64,000 nt of DNA from an uncultured Oceanospirillaceae bacterium (lineage in GTDB: Bacteria > Pseudomonadota > Gammaproteobacteria > Pseudomonadales > Balneatricaceae): the NCBI GenBank assembly GCA_913057435.1, contig CAJXNY010000024.1, positions 1 to 64,000 of the forward strand, written 5' to 3'. Position 1 is the stretch's first letter. Each line of letters starts with the position of its first letter. The position numbers and the translations under genes were made by a program. Shown piece by piece: positions 8,217-16,201 of this stretch. The notes beneath the pieces are model-generated. The model saw only the letters and a program-made list of their open reading frames with translations. It was not told the DNA's origin and ran no database searches.

Positions 8217-8912
8217 TTATGGTACTACAATCAGTCCACGAGCCTTGATAATACCACGGACCTCTTTGCCTGATCGATTGTTCGTCGCACTAATCTGCTC
8301 GCCAATGTGGCCGGATTGTGCAGCAATACCTGCTGTACGGATACTAAGCCCGCCGCGACGTGCCTCTATCATGATAGCGTCGCCTTTATTTACTGCAGGC
8401 GCCCGGCTGAGATCACGTGAGCTCAGCACTCTGCCGGAAGGCAGAGTACGCTTGGTGACCATGCCTGAAATCTGCTCGAACGAGGTGTAGCTATCGGGAT
8501 GACGTAACTTGTCGATCCGCTCTATTTCAACCATAGCAGGGCTAATGGTCCGGCCGCGTTTAAGTGCTAAACGTGCAACCAGTGCATTTTGTTTTACTGT
8601 GGCCTTTGCACGCAGGTAAAGCATCCACTTACGTGGTGTCTCGCAGGAAACTTTAAGCAGAGGTCGGGCGCTGATGTTGCGTGGGGGGGTGAAAATTAGC
8701 GCACTGGTACATTGATGCTGTTTGAATTTTGAATTAAGTTGGTTAATGTTGATCTTGATTTGGGCGTCAGGAAACCGTTCGCTATAATGTGAATAGAGAA
8801 ACGCAGTTGCCTCTCGTTCTATAGCACTGGTTGTTTCCTGCCCAACACTGTATAAAGGCAGCAGCAAGAAACCTGGAAGCAGGATAGACCCAGCGAATTT
8901 TGCAATAGTCAC
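8217..8912 (-). CDS. flgA: FlgA, P-ring assembly chaperone
   Basis: 231 residues. A signal peptide is visible (SILLPGFLLLPLYSVGQE). The C-terminal SAF-like region shows ARLALKRGRTISPAMVEI, a 'LPSGRVLSSRDLS' segment, then AVNKGDAIMIEARRGGLSIRTAGIA and QSGHIGEQI, typical of periplasmic FlgA, which chaperones FlgI during P-ring assembly. Translation appears to begin at a GTG at 8912; no in-frame ATG was seen upstream. It is divergent from cheV and upstream of flgMN. Confidence 0.9.
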   Translation of the reverse strand: MTIAKFAGSILLPGFLLLPLYSVGQETTSAIEREATAFLYSHYSERFPDAQIKININQLNSKFKQHQCTSALIFTPPRNISARPLLKVSCETPRKWMLYLRAKATVKQNALVARLALKRGRTISPAMVEIERIDKLRHPDSYTSFEQISGMVTKRTLPSGRVLSSRDLSRAPAVNKGDAIMIEARRGGLSIRTAGIAAQSGHIGEQISATNNRSGKEVRGIIKARGLIVVP

Positions 8913-8987
8913 GTTGTCGCTCTACGTTTAAGTGCGTGGCGTGGATGTTAGAGTTATAAAAGAAACTTTCCACAGGATCGGTAAATC

Positions 8988-9932
8988 ATGTCAGGTATCC
9001 TAGATAGTGTAAACCTGCGCACCCAGATGGTCGGCCAGAACCGCCTGGAGCTGCTGCTATTCGGACTGGAAACAGATCAGCAATACGGCATTAACGTATT
9101 TAAAGTACGTGAAGTATTGCAGTGCCCGAAACTGACTGAAGTACCGCGTCAGACCTCCTCCATCAAAGGTATGGCCCATATCCGTGGGGAAACAATTCCG
9201 GTACTTGATCTGTCTGAGGCGATTGGCCGGGCACAGATTCCAGATGAAGAGCGTCAGCGCTGCTTCCTGGTTGTGGCTGAATACAATAAACGCACCCTTG
9301 CTTTTCTGGTGCGTAAAGTGGATCGCATTCTGAATACCCAGTGGGATCAGATTATGGCGCCACCTGCGGAAATCGGGGTAGAAAACTACCTTACCGCAGT
9401 ATTTGAACATGATAGCAGGTTGATCGAAATTCTCGACGTAGAGCAGATCCTTGCTGATCTCTATCCCCAGTCAACAGAAGTTAGCGCAGAAGTTGCTACT
9501 GATCGTGTTAAGGAACAGGCACGTCAGCATCATATTCTGATCGTAGACGACAGCTCCGTTGCCCGGAACCAGATGCAGCGCAGCCTTGAAAGTCTGGGTC
9601 TGAAAGTAACCTCGGCTAACAATGGTCGTATCGCCTGGGATCTGATTTCCTCGCTGGTAGTACGCGGTGTTGATATCACAGAACATTTTCTGATGATCAT
9701 CTCCGATATCGAGATGCCGGAGATGGACGGCTACACCCTGACCTCCAAAATACGTGATGATGATCGTACTGCGCGGTCTTACATCGTGTTACACACTTCA
9801 TTGTCGGGCGGCTTTAATGTCTCGATGGTTAAGAAAGTTGGAGCAGACGGGTTCTTGGCCAAGTTCAACCCGAACGAGCTGGCCAGCGTAGTGGTTAACC
9901 GTATCAGTGAAGTTGAATCGGCGCGATACTGA
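8988..9932 (+). CDS. cheV: CheV, CheW-receiver chemotaxis coupling protein
   Basis: 314 residues. An N-terminal CheW-like domain (about 1-165; GINVFKVREVLQ, IKGMAHIRGETIPVLDL) is followed by a receiver domain (about 175-305; HILIVDDSSVARNQ, phospho-acceptor Asp in IISDIEMPEMDGY, Lys in FLAKFNP). CheV couples chemoreceptors to CheA and is tuned by phosphorylation. AGGA precedes the ATG. It is followed 17 bp later by cheR, the usual gene pair upstream of flgB in Pseudomonas-like flagellar loci. Confidence 0.96.
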   Translation: MSGILDSVNLRTQMVGQNRLELLLFGLETDQQYGINVFKVREVLQCPKLTEVPRQTSSIKGMAHIRGETIPVLDLSEAIGRAQIPDEERQRCFLVVAEYNKRTLAFLVRKVDRILNTQWDQIMAPPAEIGVENYLTAVFEHDSRLIEILDVEQILADLYPQSTEVSAEVATDRVKEQARQHHILIVDDSSVARNQMQRSLESLGLKVTSANNGRIAWDLISSLVVRGVDITEHFLMIISDIEMPEMDGYTLTSKIRDDDRTARSYIVLHTSLSGGFNVSMVKKVGADGFLAKFNPNELASVVVNRISEVESARY

Positions 9933-9964
9933 GCGCCCGACCATAAAGGATGGTTTTAGAGTCG

Positions 9965-10816
9965 ATGAGTGCAGGTTTAACGCGCCAGGTTAAGATTAAT
10001 AGCGCGGACTTCTCACGTTTTGCTCAGTTTCTGGAAGATAACTGTGGCATCGTGCTGTCCGAAAATAAGCAATATCTGGTTCAGAGCCGGTTAGGTAAGA
10101 TTCTGCAGGAGCAGGGTTGTGATTGCCTGAGCGCGCTGGTGGCCAAGCTGTCTCGTCCGGGTACCAGCGGATTGCGTGAGCAGGTCATCGATGCGATGAC
10201 GACCAACGAAACCCTCTGGTTTCGTGACTCCCACCCCTACGATCTGCTGAAAAACCGGGTATTGCCTGAGTTGGCGGAAAAGCGCTCACCAGGCAAGTTA
10301 CGTATCTGGTCAGCTGCCTGCTCCACCGGTCAGGAGCCCTATTCGTTGAGTATGATTATTAACGAATACCGGGAGCGAAATCGGACTGGTTTTAGTAGTG
10401 GTGAAGAAATTGTCGCCACAGATATCTCTACCAGTGTGCTGGCGCAGGCCCGTGAGGGTGTGTATGAGATGCTGGCGCTGGGGCGCGGGCTTTCTCCTGA
10501 GCGCAAAAAACGCTTCTTTACTGAGCGTGCAGACGGCTCCTGGGAAGTGCAGCGGGATATTAAGTCCAAGGTACGCTTCCAGCAGTTTAATTTGCTAGGC
10601 CAGTACAGTGCGCTGGGCAAGTTCGACATTATCTTCTGCCGTAATGTGCTGATCTACTTTTCTTCCGAGCGCAAGCTTGAGATCCTGCGTAAAATGCACG
10701 GTTGTCTGAAGCCGGGTGGTCATCTGTTCCTCGGAGCATCTGAGTCGTTGTCGGGCCTGTCGGATCTCTTCGAGATGGTGCATTGCCGCCCTGGTATTAT
10801 GTACCGAGCCCTGTGA
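9965..10816 (+). CDS. cheR: CheR, chemoreceptor protein-glutamate methyltransferase
   Basis: 283 residues from ATG 9965. An N-terminal helical domain (ADFSRFAQFLEDNCGIVL) is followed by the SAM-binding domain: MTTNETLWFRDSHPY, IWSAACSTGQEPYSLSM (motif I), and FDIIFCRNVLIYFS. CheR methylates glutamates of chemoreceptors for adaptation. An alternative ATG at 9950 would have AAAGG directly abutting it, too close for a ribosome binding site; from 9965 the same AAGGA is about 14 bases away. Both are possible. Likely cotranscribed with cheV. Confidence 0.95.
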   Translation: MSAGLTRQVKINSADFSRFAQFLEDNCGIVLSENKQYLVQSRLGKILQEQGCDCLSALVAKLSRPGTSGLREQVIDAMTTNETLWFRDSHPYDLLKNRVLPELAEKRSPGKLRIWSAACSTGQEPYSLSMIINEYRERNRTGFSSGEEIVATDISTSVLAQAREGVYEMLALGRGLSPERKKRFFTERADGSWEVQRDIKSKVRFQQFNLLGQYSALGKFDIIFCRNVLIYFSSERKLEILRKMHGCLKPGGHLFLGASESLSGLSDLFEMVHCRPGIMYRAL

Positions 10817-10823
10817 TTGTTGT

Positions 10824-10849
10824 TTGCCGTCCGTGCTCACGGGCGGCAA
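10824..10849 (+). terminator. Hairpin after cheR, possible weak terminator
   Basis: TTGCCGTCCGT (10824-10834) pairs with ACGGGCGGCAA (10839-10849) over 11 bp with one G-T pair and a GCTC loop, beginning 8 bases after the cheR stop. No U-tract follows, so termination would be incomplete or Rho-dependent. Confidence 0.45.
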
Positions 10850-10945
10850 CACCCTGCAAAGCCTTGCCGCCAGTTGGCTGCTGTCAGTTTTCTATTGCTT
10901 TCCTGTATCTATACATAACAATGGCTTAGGGTTGTTTTTATTACC

Positions 10946-10961
10946 TGGCCTGCATTTTGCT
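10946..10961 (+). promoter_or_regulatory. Sigma-54 promoter of flgB
   Basis: TGGCCTG-CATT-TTGCT with the invariant GG and GC separated by 10 bases, matching TGGCACG-N4-TTGCW. It lies 34 bases before the flgB start codon. Confidence 0.9.
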
Positions 10962-10994
10962 TACCTTGATTAACTGTTTTGGAGAGAACGCATC

Positions 10995-11402
10995 ATGGCA
11001 ATCAGCTTTGATAAAGCAATCGGACTACATGACGACGCAATGCTGTTGCGTGCACGCCGTGCAGAAGTGTTGTCTAACAATATTGCCAATGCCGATACTC
11101 CCAATTACAAAGCGCGGGACCTGGATTTCCAGGCTGTGTTGCAGGATGAATTCAAGAAAGGCATCCAGCAGCCGCTAGAGCTTACTCGCACCGCCGGTGC
11201 GCACGTGTATGGTATTGCGGAGCCTGCTTTCGCGTCTGACCTGATGTATCGCATACCGCGTCAGGCCTCTGTTGACGGCAACACCGTTGAAGTGCAGGAA
11301 GAGATGGGCCGCTATACCAAAAATGCGATGGACTATCAGGCATCATTTGGCTTCCTTGATCGGAAGTTCAAAGGGCTGAACACTGCGATTAAAGGTGAAT
11401 AA
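10995..11402 (+). CDS. flgB: FlgB, proximal rod protein
   Basis: 135 residues. The rod/hook family N-terminal pattern is present (RAEVLSNNIANADTPNYKARDLDF). FlgB forms the innermost part of the rod next to the MS ring. A GGAGAG ribosome binding site precedes the ATG. First gene behind the sigma-54 promoter at 10946; flgC starts 2 bases after its stop. Confidence 0.97.
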   Translation: MAISFDKAIGLHDDAMLLRARRAEVLSNNIANADTPNYKARDLDFQAVLQDEFKKGIQQPLELTRTAGAHVYGIAEPAFASDLMYRIPRQASVDGNTVEVQEEMGRYTKNAMDYQASFGFLDRKFKGLNTAIKGE

Positions 11403-11404
11403 CA

Positions 11405-11839
11405 ATGTCTCTGAGTAATGTATTCAATATTGCTGGGTCCGGTATGACTGCGCAAACTCTGCGTCTTAATACCACGGCCAGTAATATGGCCAACGCAGAG
11501 AGTGTTAGCTCCAGTGTGGATGAAACCTACCGTGCACGTAAGCCAGTCTTTGCTTTACGGCCGCCAACGCCGGAGCAGCTGCGCGACAATCAAGATGGTC
11601 TGCAACCTGGGCAGGGAGTCGATGTGCTGGCAATCGTTGAGAGCGATGCCGAGCTGCGCATGGAGTATAACCCCGGTCACCCAATGGCAGATGAAAAAGG
11701 ATACGTTTACTACCCGAACGTGAATATAGTGGAAGAGATGGCCGATATGATCTCAGCCTCACGTTCGTTCCAGATTAACGCTGAGATGGCAGACACTGCG
11801 AAGCAGCTGCTGCAGCGGACTCTCTCTCTGGGGCAGTAA
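11405..11839 (+). CDS. flgC: FlgC, proximal rod protein
   Basis: 144 residues of normal length. The N-terminus reads FNIAGSGMTAQTLRLNTTASNMANAES and the C-terminus NVNIVEEMADMISASRSFQ then a coiled helix ending TLSLGQ, the two conserved rod-protein helices. It forms the rod with FlgB, FlgF and FlgG. Cotranscribed with flgB and flgD. Confidence 0.97.
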   Translation: MSLSNVFNIAGSGMTAQTLRLNTTASNMANAESVSSSVDETYRARKPVFALRPPTPEQLRDNQDGLQPGQGVDVLAIVESDAELRMEYNPGHPMADEKGYVYYPNVNIVEEMADMISASRSFQINAEMADTAKQLLQRTLSLGQ

Positions 11840-11858
11840 CACAGTGGGGCAATAAATT

Positions 11859-12725
11859 ATGGCGACGGTTAATAATTCCACCAGTGCAACCAATGTCTAC
11901 CAGGACATTAACAAAAGTAACGCTGATGCGCGTACGGTTAAGACTGAGACTGAAGACAGCCAGATGTTCATGTCGCTGCTTATTGCGCAGCTCAAGAACC
12001 AGGACCCGACCAGCCCGGCGGACACCGGTGCTTTTATGCAGCAGATCTCTTCCATGTCGATGGTGGAAGGGATAACCAATCTGAACACCCAGATGGAAGG
12101 TCTCAGCCAGACCATGCTGACCAGTCAGACGGCGTTGCAGGCATCGTCTATGGTGGGGCGTAGTATCTTCGTAGAAGAGAGTACCGTACCTATTGCCACT
12201 AATGGCGCCAGCATGACCGCAAAAGGTAAGGTGATCCTGGCTGAAGACACCAAAAACCTGACACTGAAGGTAAGTGGGCCGAACGGTCCGATTGGCAGTG
12301 TTGAGTATGGTGAGCAGGACAAAGGTGATGTGCCTTTTGTCTGGGAGTCGCCGCTTGACTTTACATATACTGAACGCTTGAACGATCCAAGTAAGCCTTA
12401 TGATCCTGACACTAATGACTATGCGCTGGAAGATGATTCCAAGCCATATGACCCAGAAACCAATGATTATGAGCGTGTAAGGGCAGACCAGGATGCACAA
12501 TGGGATGAAGTTAATAATCCGTATATGATGAAAATGCGCTTCCCACCGGGTGAGTACACTTTCAAGGCTGAAATTCAGCTGAAGGATGGTACGACCAAAG
12601 AAGTGCCGGTGCAGATGAAGGTGCAGGTGAACAGTGTGACTGTGGGTGGTGCAGGCACCAGTCTGGAATACAATACCCCGGCAGGCACTTACAAGCAGAG
12701 TGATGTGAAAGAGATCAGCGGCTGA
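11859..12725 (+). CDS. flgD: FlgD, hook cap/scaffold protein, with an internal peptide repeat
   Basis: 288 residues. The N-terminal hook-capping region is conserved (FMSLLIAQLKNQDPTSP, then ADTGAFMQQISSMSMVEGI). FlgD caps the growing hook and is discarded later. It is longer than the common 220-240 residues because of an acidic insert around residues 175-225 containing the near-duplicate SKPYDPDTNDY / SKPYDPETNDY. The two copies differ at many third codon positions, so the duplication is old or under protein-level selection. A strong terminator follows, closing flgBCD. Confidence 0.94.
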   Translation: MATVNNSTSATNVYQDINKSNADARTVKTETEDSQMFMSLLIAQLKNQDPTSPADTGAFMQQISSMSMVEGITNLNTQMEGLSQTMLTSQTALQASSMVGRSIFVEESTVPIATNGASMTAKGKVILAEDTKNLTLKVSGPNGPIGSVEYGEQDKGDVPFVWESPLDFTYTERLNDPSKPYDPDTNDYALEDDSKPYDPETNDYERVRADQDAQWDEVNNPYMMKMRFPPGEYTFKAEIQLKDGTTKEVPVQMKVQVNSVTVGGAGTSLEYNTPAGTYKQSDVKEISG

Positions 12726-12742
12726 TTTCATTTATATGCCCC

Positions 12743-12779
12743 AAAAAACGCCCGGCAGCTAACCCTGTCGGGCGTTTTT
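12743..12779 (+). terminator. Rho-independent terminator after flgD
   Basis: AAAAACGCCCG (12744-12754) pairs with CGGGCGTTTTT (12769-12779), with further partial pairing GCAG/CTG inside; an A-tract on the left and T5 on the right make it usable in both directions. It ends the flgBCD transcript, so flgE needs its own promoter. Confidence 0.92.
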
Positions 12780-13232
12780 GTATCCGCTGCTGGGTAGTGA
12801 ACCTGGGTATGATACAGGGCGAGCCGTCCTGTGCCCGGTGTCTTGTTCCCTCGCTCTGAGGCTATGCAAGTAATCAAACCAGCAGGCTGCTACAGAGTGT
12901 GTGCGTGATTTTCCTGTTTCAGGATTTACAATACGTTCTACGTGGTGATACGTAGGTCCGTCTGTGTAGTAGTCGCTGTATTTTCCGCACATGACATGCA
13001 ATGTTATGCCCTTCTGCGAGGGTCCGAGAATAAGCTGATAAAATTCTTAATTAATAACCAATCATTCAATAATGCTTATTTTAAACCCTCTGCTAGTTCT
13101 TGCCGTTTATATTGCCGTCATGAATTTTTGTGGCAATAAGTCAGGGGCGATAGTGTTAGTAAATAGATTGCTTGTTTTTGAATGATCCTTATTTCTTATA
13201 TAAAGAAGGCTTTTATATTGTTTTCCTGTATC
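12780..13232. other. Long intergenic stretch between flgD and flgE
   Basis: No gene is supported here. The first half holds GC-rich, imperfectly palindromic sequence (around 12805-12905, including a GCAGGCTGCTACAG segment reminiscent of the REP-like arms near flgE). The second half (13020-13230) is A+T rich, as expected upstream of a sigma-54 promoter where FleQ and bending proteins bind. I recognise no defined FleQ site. Confidence 0.4.
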
Positions 13233-13248
13233 TGGCCCGCTCTTTGCT
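13233..13248 (+). promoter_or_regulatory. Sigma-54 promoter of the first flgE
   Basis: TGGCCCG-CTCT-TTGCT: GG and GC 10 bases apart. The same TGGCCCGCTCTTTGCTTT is present before the second flgE, followed in both by CTATCAA about 10 bases later, so the promoter was part of the duplicated unit. The leader to the ATG is about 165 bases. Confidence 0.92.
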
Positions 13249-13425
13249 TTTACCGTCCTATCAAGTCATGAGCGGTTGCGGTGAATCGCGCCGGCCACAG
13301 CTTTTGGTGGTGATGACACACGAATGCTGAAGCAACTGCGCAGGTTGCTGTATGCACATGAATACTATTACGGGGCGCAAGACTTTGCCGCCCCGAAATC
13401 TGGTCAGCACCAGGGGGAAGAGATT

Positions 13426-15768
13426 ATGGCAGGTTTTAATACGGCGGTTACCGGTATCAAGGCGACCACTACTGCGCTGGACGTAGCGGGTAATAACATT
13501 GCAAACGCCAGTACTGTTGGATTTAAAGCAACCCGTGCTGAATTCTCAGATATATATTCAACTCAGGTGGTAGGTGCTGGTTCCAGTAATGTGGCCGGAG
13601 CCGGTGTACTCGTCAGTGATCTGGCGCAGGATTTCTCCAGCGGTACCATTGAGTTCACCAACAGCAACCTTGATCTGGCGGTCAATGGTTCTGGTTTTTT
13701 CCAGCTAAACGATGGTCAGGGTGGAATTACTTATACCCGGGGTGGCGCATTTGAGCTGGATAAAGAAGGCTATATTGTCTCCAAGAATGGTAAAAACCTG
13801 CGTGGCTATGGACTGGATACTCAGGGTAACCAGTTGCCAATTACGAATTTGCAGGTAGAAGAAAAAGAAAGCCGGCCACATACCACTGAAAATATAGCAC
13901 TGTCGGTTAACCTGAAGCCCGCCGCAGAGCTGGACAAGCAGTCCGACTATTACAGTAAAACCAGTGCCGCTTCCTACTCATATACCACGACGGTCGAAAC
14001 CTACGATAGCCTGGGTAATACTCAGGCGATCAAGTTCAACTATGTTGAGCAAAAAGCACAGCGTGAGTTTTATGAATACACCCTGGCGACACAGGCTGTT
14101 GACGGAGATCCAACCGCTGATCCGTTAGTGACAACAACGGCAGATGTTGTGAGTATTTCAGGTGTTCCAGTGAAGTGGGATGCCGTTCCTTCAGCCGCCG
14201 CCACTGCGGCCGGGACAGCCGCCACAACCGCCGCCACGGACGCTGCTACCGTTGTAACACAAGAAGGAGCAGTTACAACAGCTGAAACGGCACTTGCAGC
14301 GGCGATTGCGGCGGCTGTAGGGGTAGCAGCGGCACAAGCAACATTAACAGCGGCGCAAGCAACTCTAGCAACCAATAAAGCAACAGCAGCCGCTTCCGCT
14401 GCTGCAGCAGCAGCTGCTGAAATAGTCAAACCCGATTCTGATAGTATTGATAAAATTAAAGAGCTGGATCCGCGTGTTGATACGGATACTATTTCCTATA
14501 ATGTTGTTACTAAATTGTTGAGTTATAAGCTGAAGTCAGAGGCCACCGGCCAGGGTGATATGTTTGTTACTCAGGGGCCTGCTTCTCAGACGCCGAGTAA
14601 TATTAACTCCAAAGGCCAGCCGGCGCTGGTGGCTGCGAATGAAACGTTAAACGTTCCGCTAAACCCTGCTTTGTTTAGTGCGACTGGGGGGCTGCTTGCT
14701 GCCGCTGTTACCGTAAACCTGGGAGGGCTGGATATACCGCTTGCCAGTGGTATAAATATAGATACCGCCGGGGAAACCATTGCGGCCCAGGAAACGGCGA
14801 TGAAAGACAACGATCCCAATATTGAAAGCGTGGCCTGGGATGCTGTTAATAATCAGGTTGTGATCACCTGGAAGGCTGAGGCTGGCGATGTATATCAAGG
14901 TGGGGCAGGGTCTGAGTACCAGGTTGACGGTAATACGGCTGATGACGTAGATGCTAATTCGGTCTTTACGGCTACGGGTGGTGCAGGTGATGGTAAGGTC
15001 GATGTGACCATTGTTGAGGGGGATAGCTCTTACCTGGGTACCTATCGTGTTTACGCTTACCTGAATGACTCTCAGCTTCTTGATATCGGTAAGTCGATTG
15101 ATCCGGGCGAATCGTCGAACGGAAAGAATAAGGACTTGACCGGTGGTGTCTCAGATTTCACTGAGCCCGGCCCCGTTATTATAAAATTCAGCTCGCAGAC
15201 AGGTATTATTACTGAGATTAATGGTGATACGGTTAATGATCCGGATAACGTACCTAAGCTGGTTATTCGAGGTGCTGATCAGGCAAACCCTAACGATGAT
15301 GTTGACTCTGAGACTGATGAGGATGGTCTGGCAGGTGTCCAGCTGGATATTTCAGGTTCGACCCGCTGGGAGTCGGCCTCGATCGTTAAGGGTCAGGATC
15401 AGGATGGCTACAGCAAGGGCGATCTGATCGGGGTCAGTTTTGATGGCGATGGCACGATGGTCGCGTCCTACAGTAATGGTCAGAAGAAAAACATTGGCAT
15501 CGTGGCGCTGGCAACCTTTGAAAGCCAGGCTGGCTTGCAGCCAGCGGGTGATACGGAATGGGTGCCAACACTGGACTCGGGTCAGGCGAGTCTGAACCCG
15601 CCGGGCACGGGTTTAAACGGCAGTCTGCGATCTGGTGCGCTGGAGCAATCTAACGTGGATTTATCCTCAGAGCTGGTGAAGCTGATTGAATTCCAGCGTA
15701 ACTACCAGGCCAACTCTAAAACCCTGGAGACGCTGAATACGGTGACGCAGTCTATTCTGCAGATCTGA
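13426..15768 (+). CDS. flgE: FlgE, flagellar hook protein, copy 1, with alanine-rich insert
   Basis: 780 residues from the ATG at 13426 (MAGFNTAVTGIKATTTALDV), chosen because it gives the conserved hook N-terminus and has GGGGAAGAG just upstream; the frame is open for 34 codons before it. Conserved D0/D1 ends: NNIANASTVGFKATRAEF and the C-terminal LIEFQRNYQANSKTLETLN. The middle is much longer than the about 400-460 residues of many FlgE proteins. Residues 256-331 (14191-14418) are about half alanine with Thr, Val and Gln, and contain the near repeat AAQATLTAAQATLA; this segment is absent from copy 2. Outside it, the two copies are very similar. Exported through the flagellar type III system and polymerised beneath the FlgD cap. 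Confidence 0.95.
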   Translation: MAGFNTAVTGIKATTTALDVAGNNIANASTVGFKATRAEFSDIYSTQVVGAGSSNVAGAGVLVSDLAQDFSSGTIEFTNSNLDLAVNGSGFFQLNDGQGGITYTRGGAFELDKEGYIVSKNGKNLRGYGLDTQGNQLPITNLQVEEKESRPHTTENIALSVNLKPAAELDKQSDYYSKTSAASYSYTTTVETYDSLGNTQAIKFNYVEQKAQREFYEYTLATQAVDGDPTADPLVTTTADVVSISGVPVKWDAVPSAAATAAGTAATTAATDAATVVTQEGAVTTAETALAAAIAAAVGVAAAQATLTAAQATLATNKATAAASAAAAAAAEIVKPDSDSIDKIKELDPRVDTDTISYNVVTKLLSYKLKSEATGQGDMFVTQGPASQTPSNINSKGQPALVAANETLNVPLNPALFSATGGLLAAAVTVNLGGLDIPLASGINIDTAGETIAAQETAMKDNDPNIESVAWDAVNNQVVITWKAEAGDVYQGGAGSEYQVDGNTADDVDANSVFTATGGAGDGKVDVTIVEGDSSYLGTYRVYAYLNDSQLLDIGKSIDPGESSNGKNKDLTGGVSDFTEPGPVIIKFSSQTGIITEINGDTVNDPDNVPKLVIRGADQANPNDDVDSETDEDGLAGVQLDISGSTRWESASIVKGQDQDGYSKGDLIGVSFDGDGTMVASYSNGQKKNIGIVALATFESQAGLQPAGDTEWVPTLDSGQASLNPPGTGLNGSLRSGALEQSNVDLSSELVKLIEFQRNYQANSKTLETLNTVTQSILQI

Positions 15769-15771
15769 TTT

Positions 15772-15820
15772 CAATCGCCAGCAAGCTGGCTCCTACGGAG
15801 CGTCTGGTTCGCAGTGCTGA
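15772..15820. repeat. REP-like palindromic element after flgE copy 1
   Basis: CAATCGCCAGCAAGCTGGCTCCTAC (15772-15796 in full) contains GCCAGC-AA-GCTGGC and is identical to the sequence after flgE copy 2. The right arm GGAGCG...GGTTCGCAGTGCT follows, a degraded version of the arm seen at 18474-18494. The pattern resembles Pseudomonas-type REP elements (arms with CTCCTAC and GTAGGAG). Confidence 0.65.
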
Positions 15821-15860
15821 GTTATGACACCCGCGGATCGGACTGCTACAACGTGTTTTC

Positions 15861-15896
15861 ACCACAATGCCCGCACCCTGTTGCGGGCATTGTGGT
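15861..15896. repeat. Perfect 14-bp inverted repeat between the flgE copies
   Basis: ACCACAATGCCCGC (15861-15874) and GCGGGCATTGTGGT (15883-15896) pair perfectly around an 8-base loop. It lies about 95 bases after the stop of copy 1. The hairpin is strong but has no U-tract on either side, so it may protect the mRNA 3' end or be a mobile palindrome rather than a simple terminator. The remaining bases up to the promoter at 16061 hold no gene I can support. Confidence 0.7.
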
Positions 15897-16060
15897 ATCT
15901 GGCTCCCGCTTCCAGTGCCAGTCCCCAGGCAATCCTTTGCCCTTCGGACGGCAATCTCTGCCGTTGTTTCTTCATTCCCTGCGTTCTGATTCAGGCATCT
16001 TGCTGACATTTTTGAACGTTCACTCCTTTATTGGGCATTATTGAGTGAGTGTTAGCTTAT

Positions 16061-16076
16061 TGGCCCGCTCTTTGCT
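16061..16076 (+). promoter_or_regulatory. Sigma-54 promoter of the second flgE
   Basis: TGGCCCG-CTCT-TTGCT, identical over 18 bases to the promoter of copy 1. The ATG of copy 2 is 125 bases downstream. The second hook gene can therefore be transcribed on its own. Confidence 0.92.
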
Positions 16077-16201
16077 TTAAGCCTTGCTATCAATATGTGT
16101 GCACCAGGGAGTCCGGTGCTGCGCCCGCCCTGGTTCGGGTGGAACAGGTAGTACGGATGCTGACAGCACAATGCAGCTTATCAGCGCTCGAGGAGCAGAA
16201 C

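Noticed and set aside
11775-12731. 318-codon open frame on the minus strand opposite flgD
   Set aside because: Shadow of flgD and the flgC end; no family features.
12942-13139. Short plus-strand open frame between flgD and flgE (about 65 codons)
   Set aside because: Poor start context, A+T rich end, no similarity to anything I know; more likely promoter-upstream DNA.
13324-13425. N-terminal extension of flgE copy 1
   Set aside because: 34 extra residues would precede the invariant hook N-terminus MAGFNTAVTG, and a good ribosome binding site lies directly before the later ATG. The same reasoning rejects the 51-codon extension of copy 2, which would start upstream of its own promoter.
14070-14429. 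Alanine-rich open frame on the minus strand opposite flgE copy 1
   Set aside because: It is simply the complement of the GCN-rich codons that encode the alanine-rich insert.
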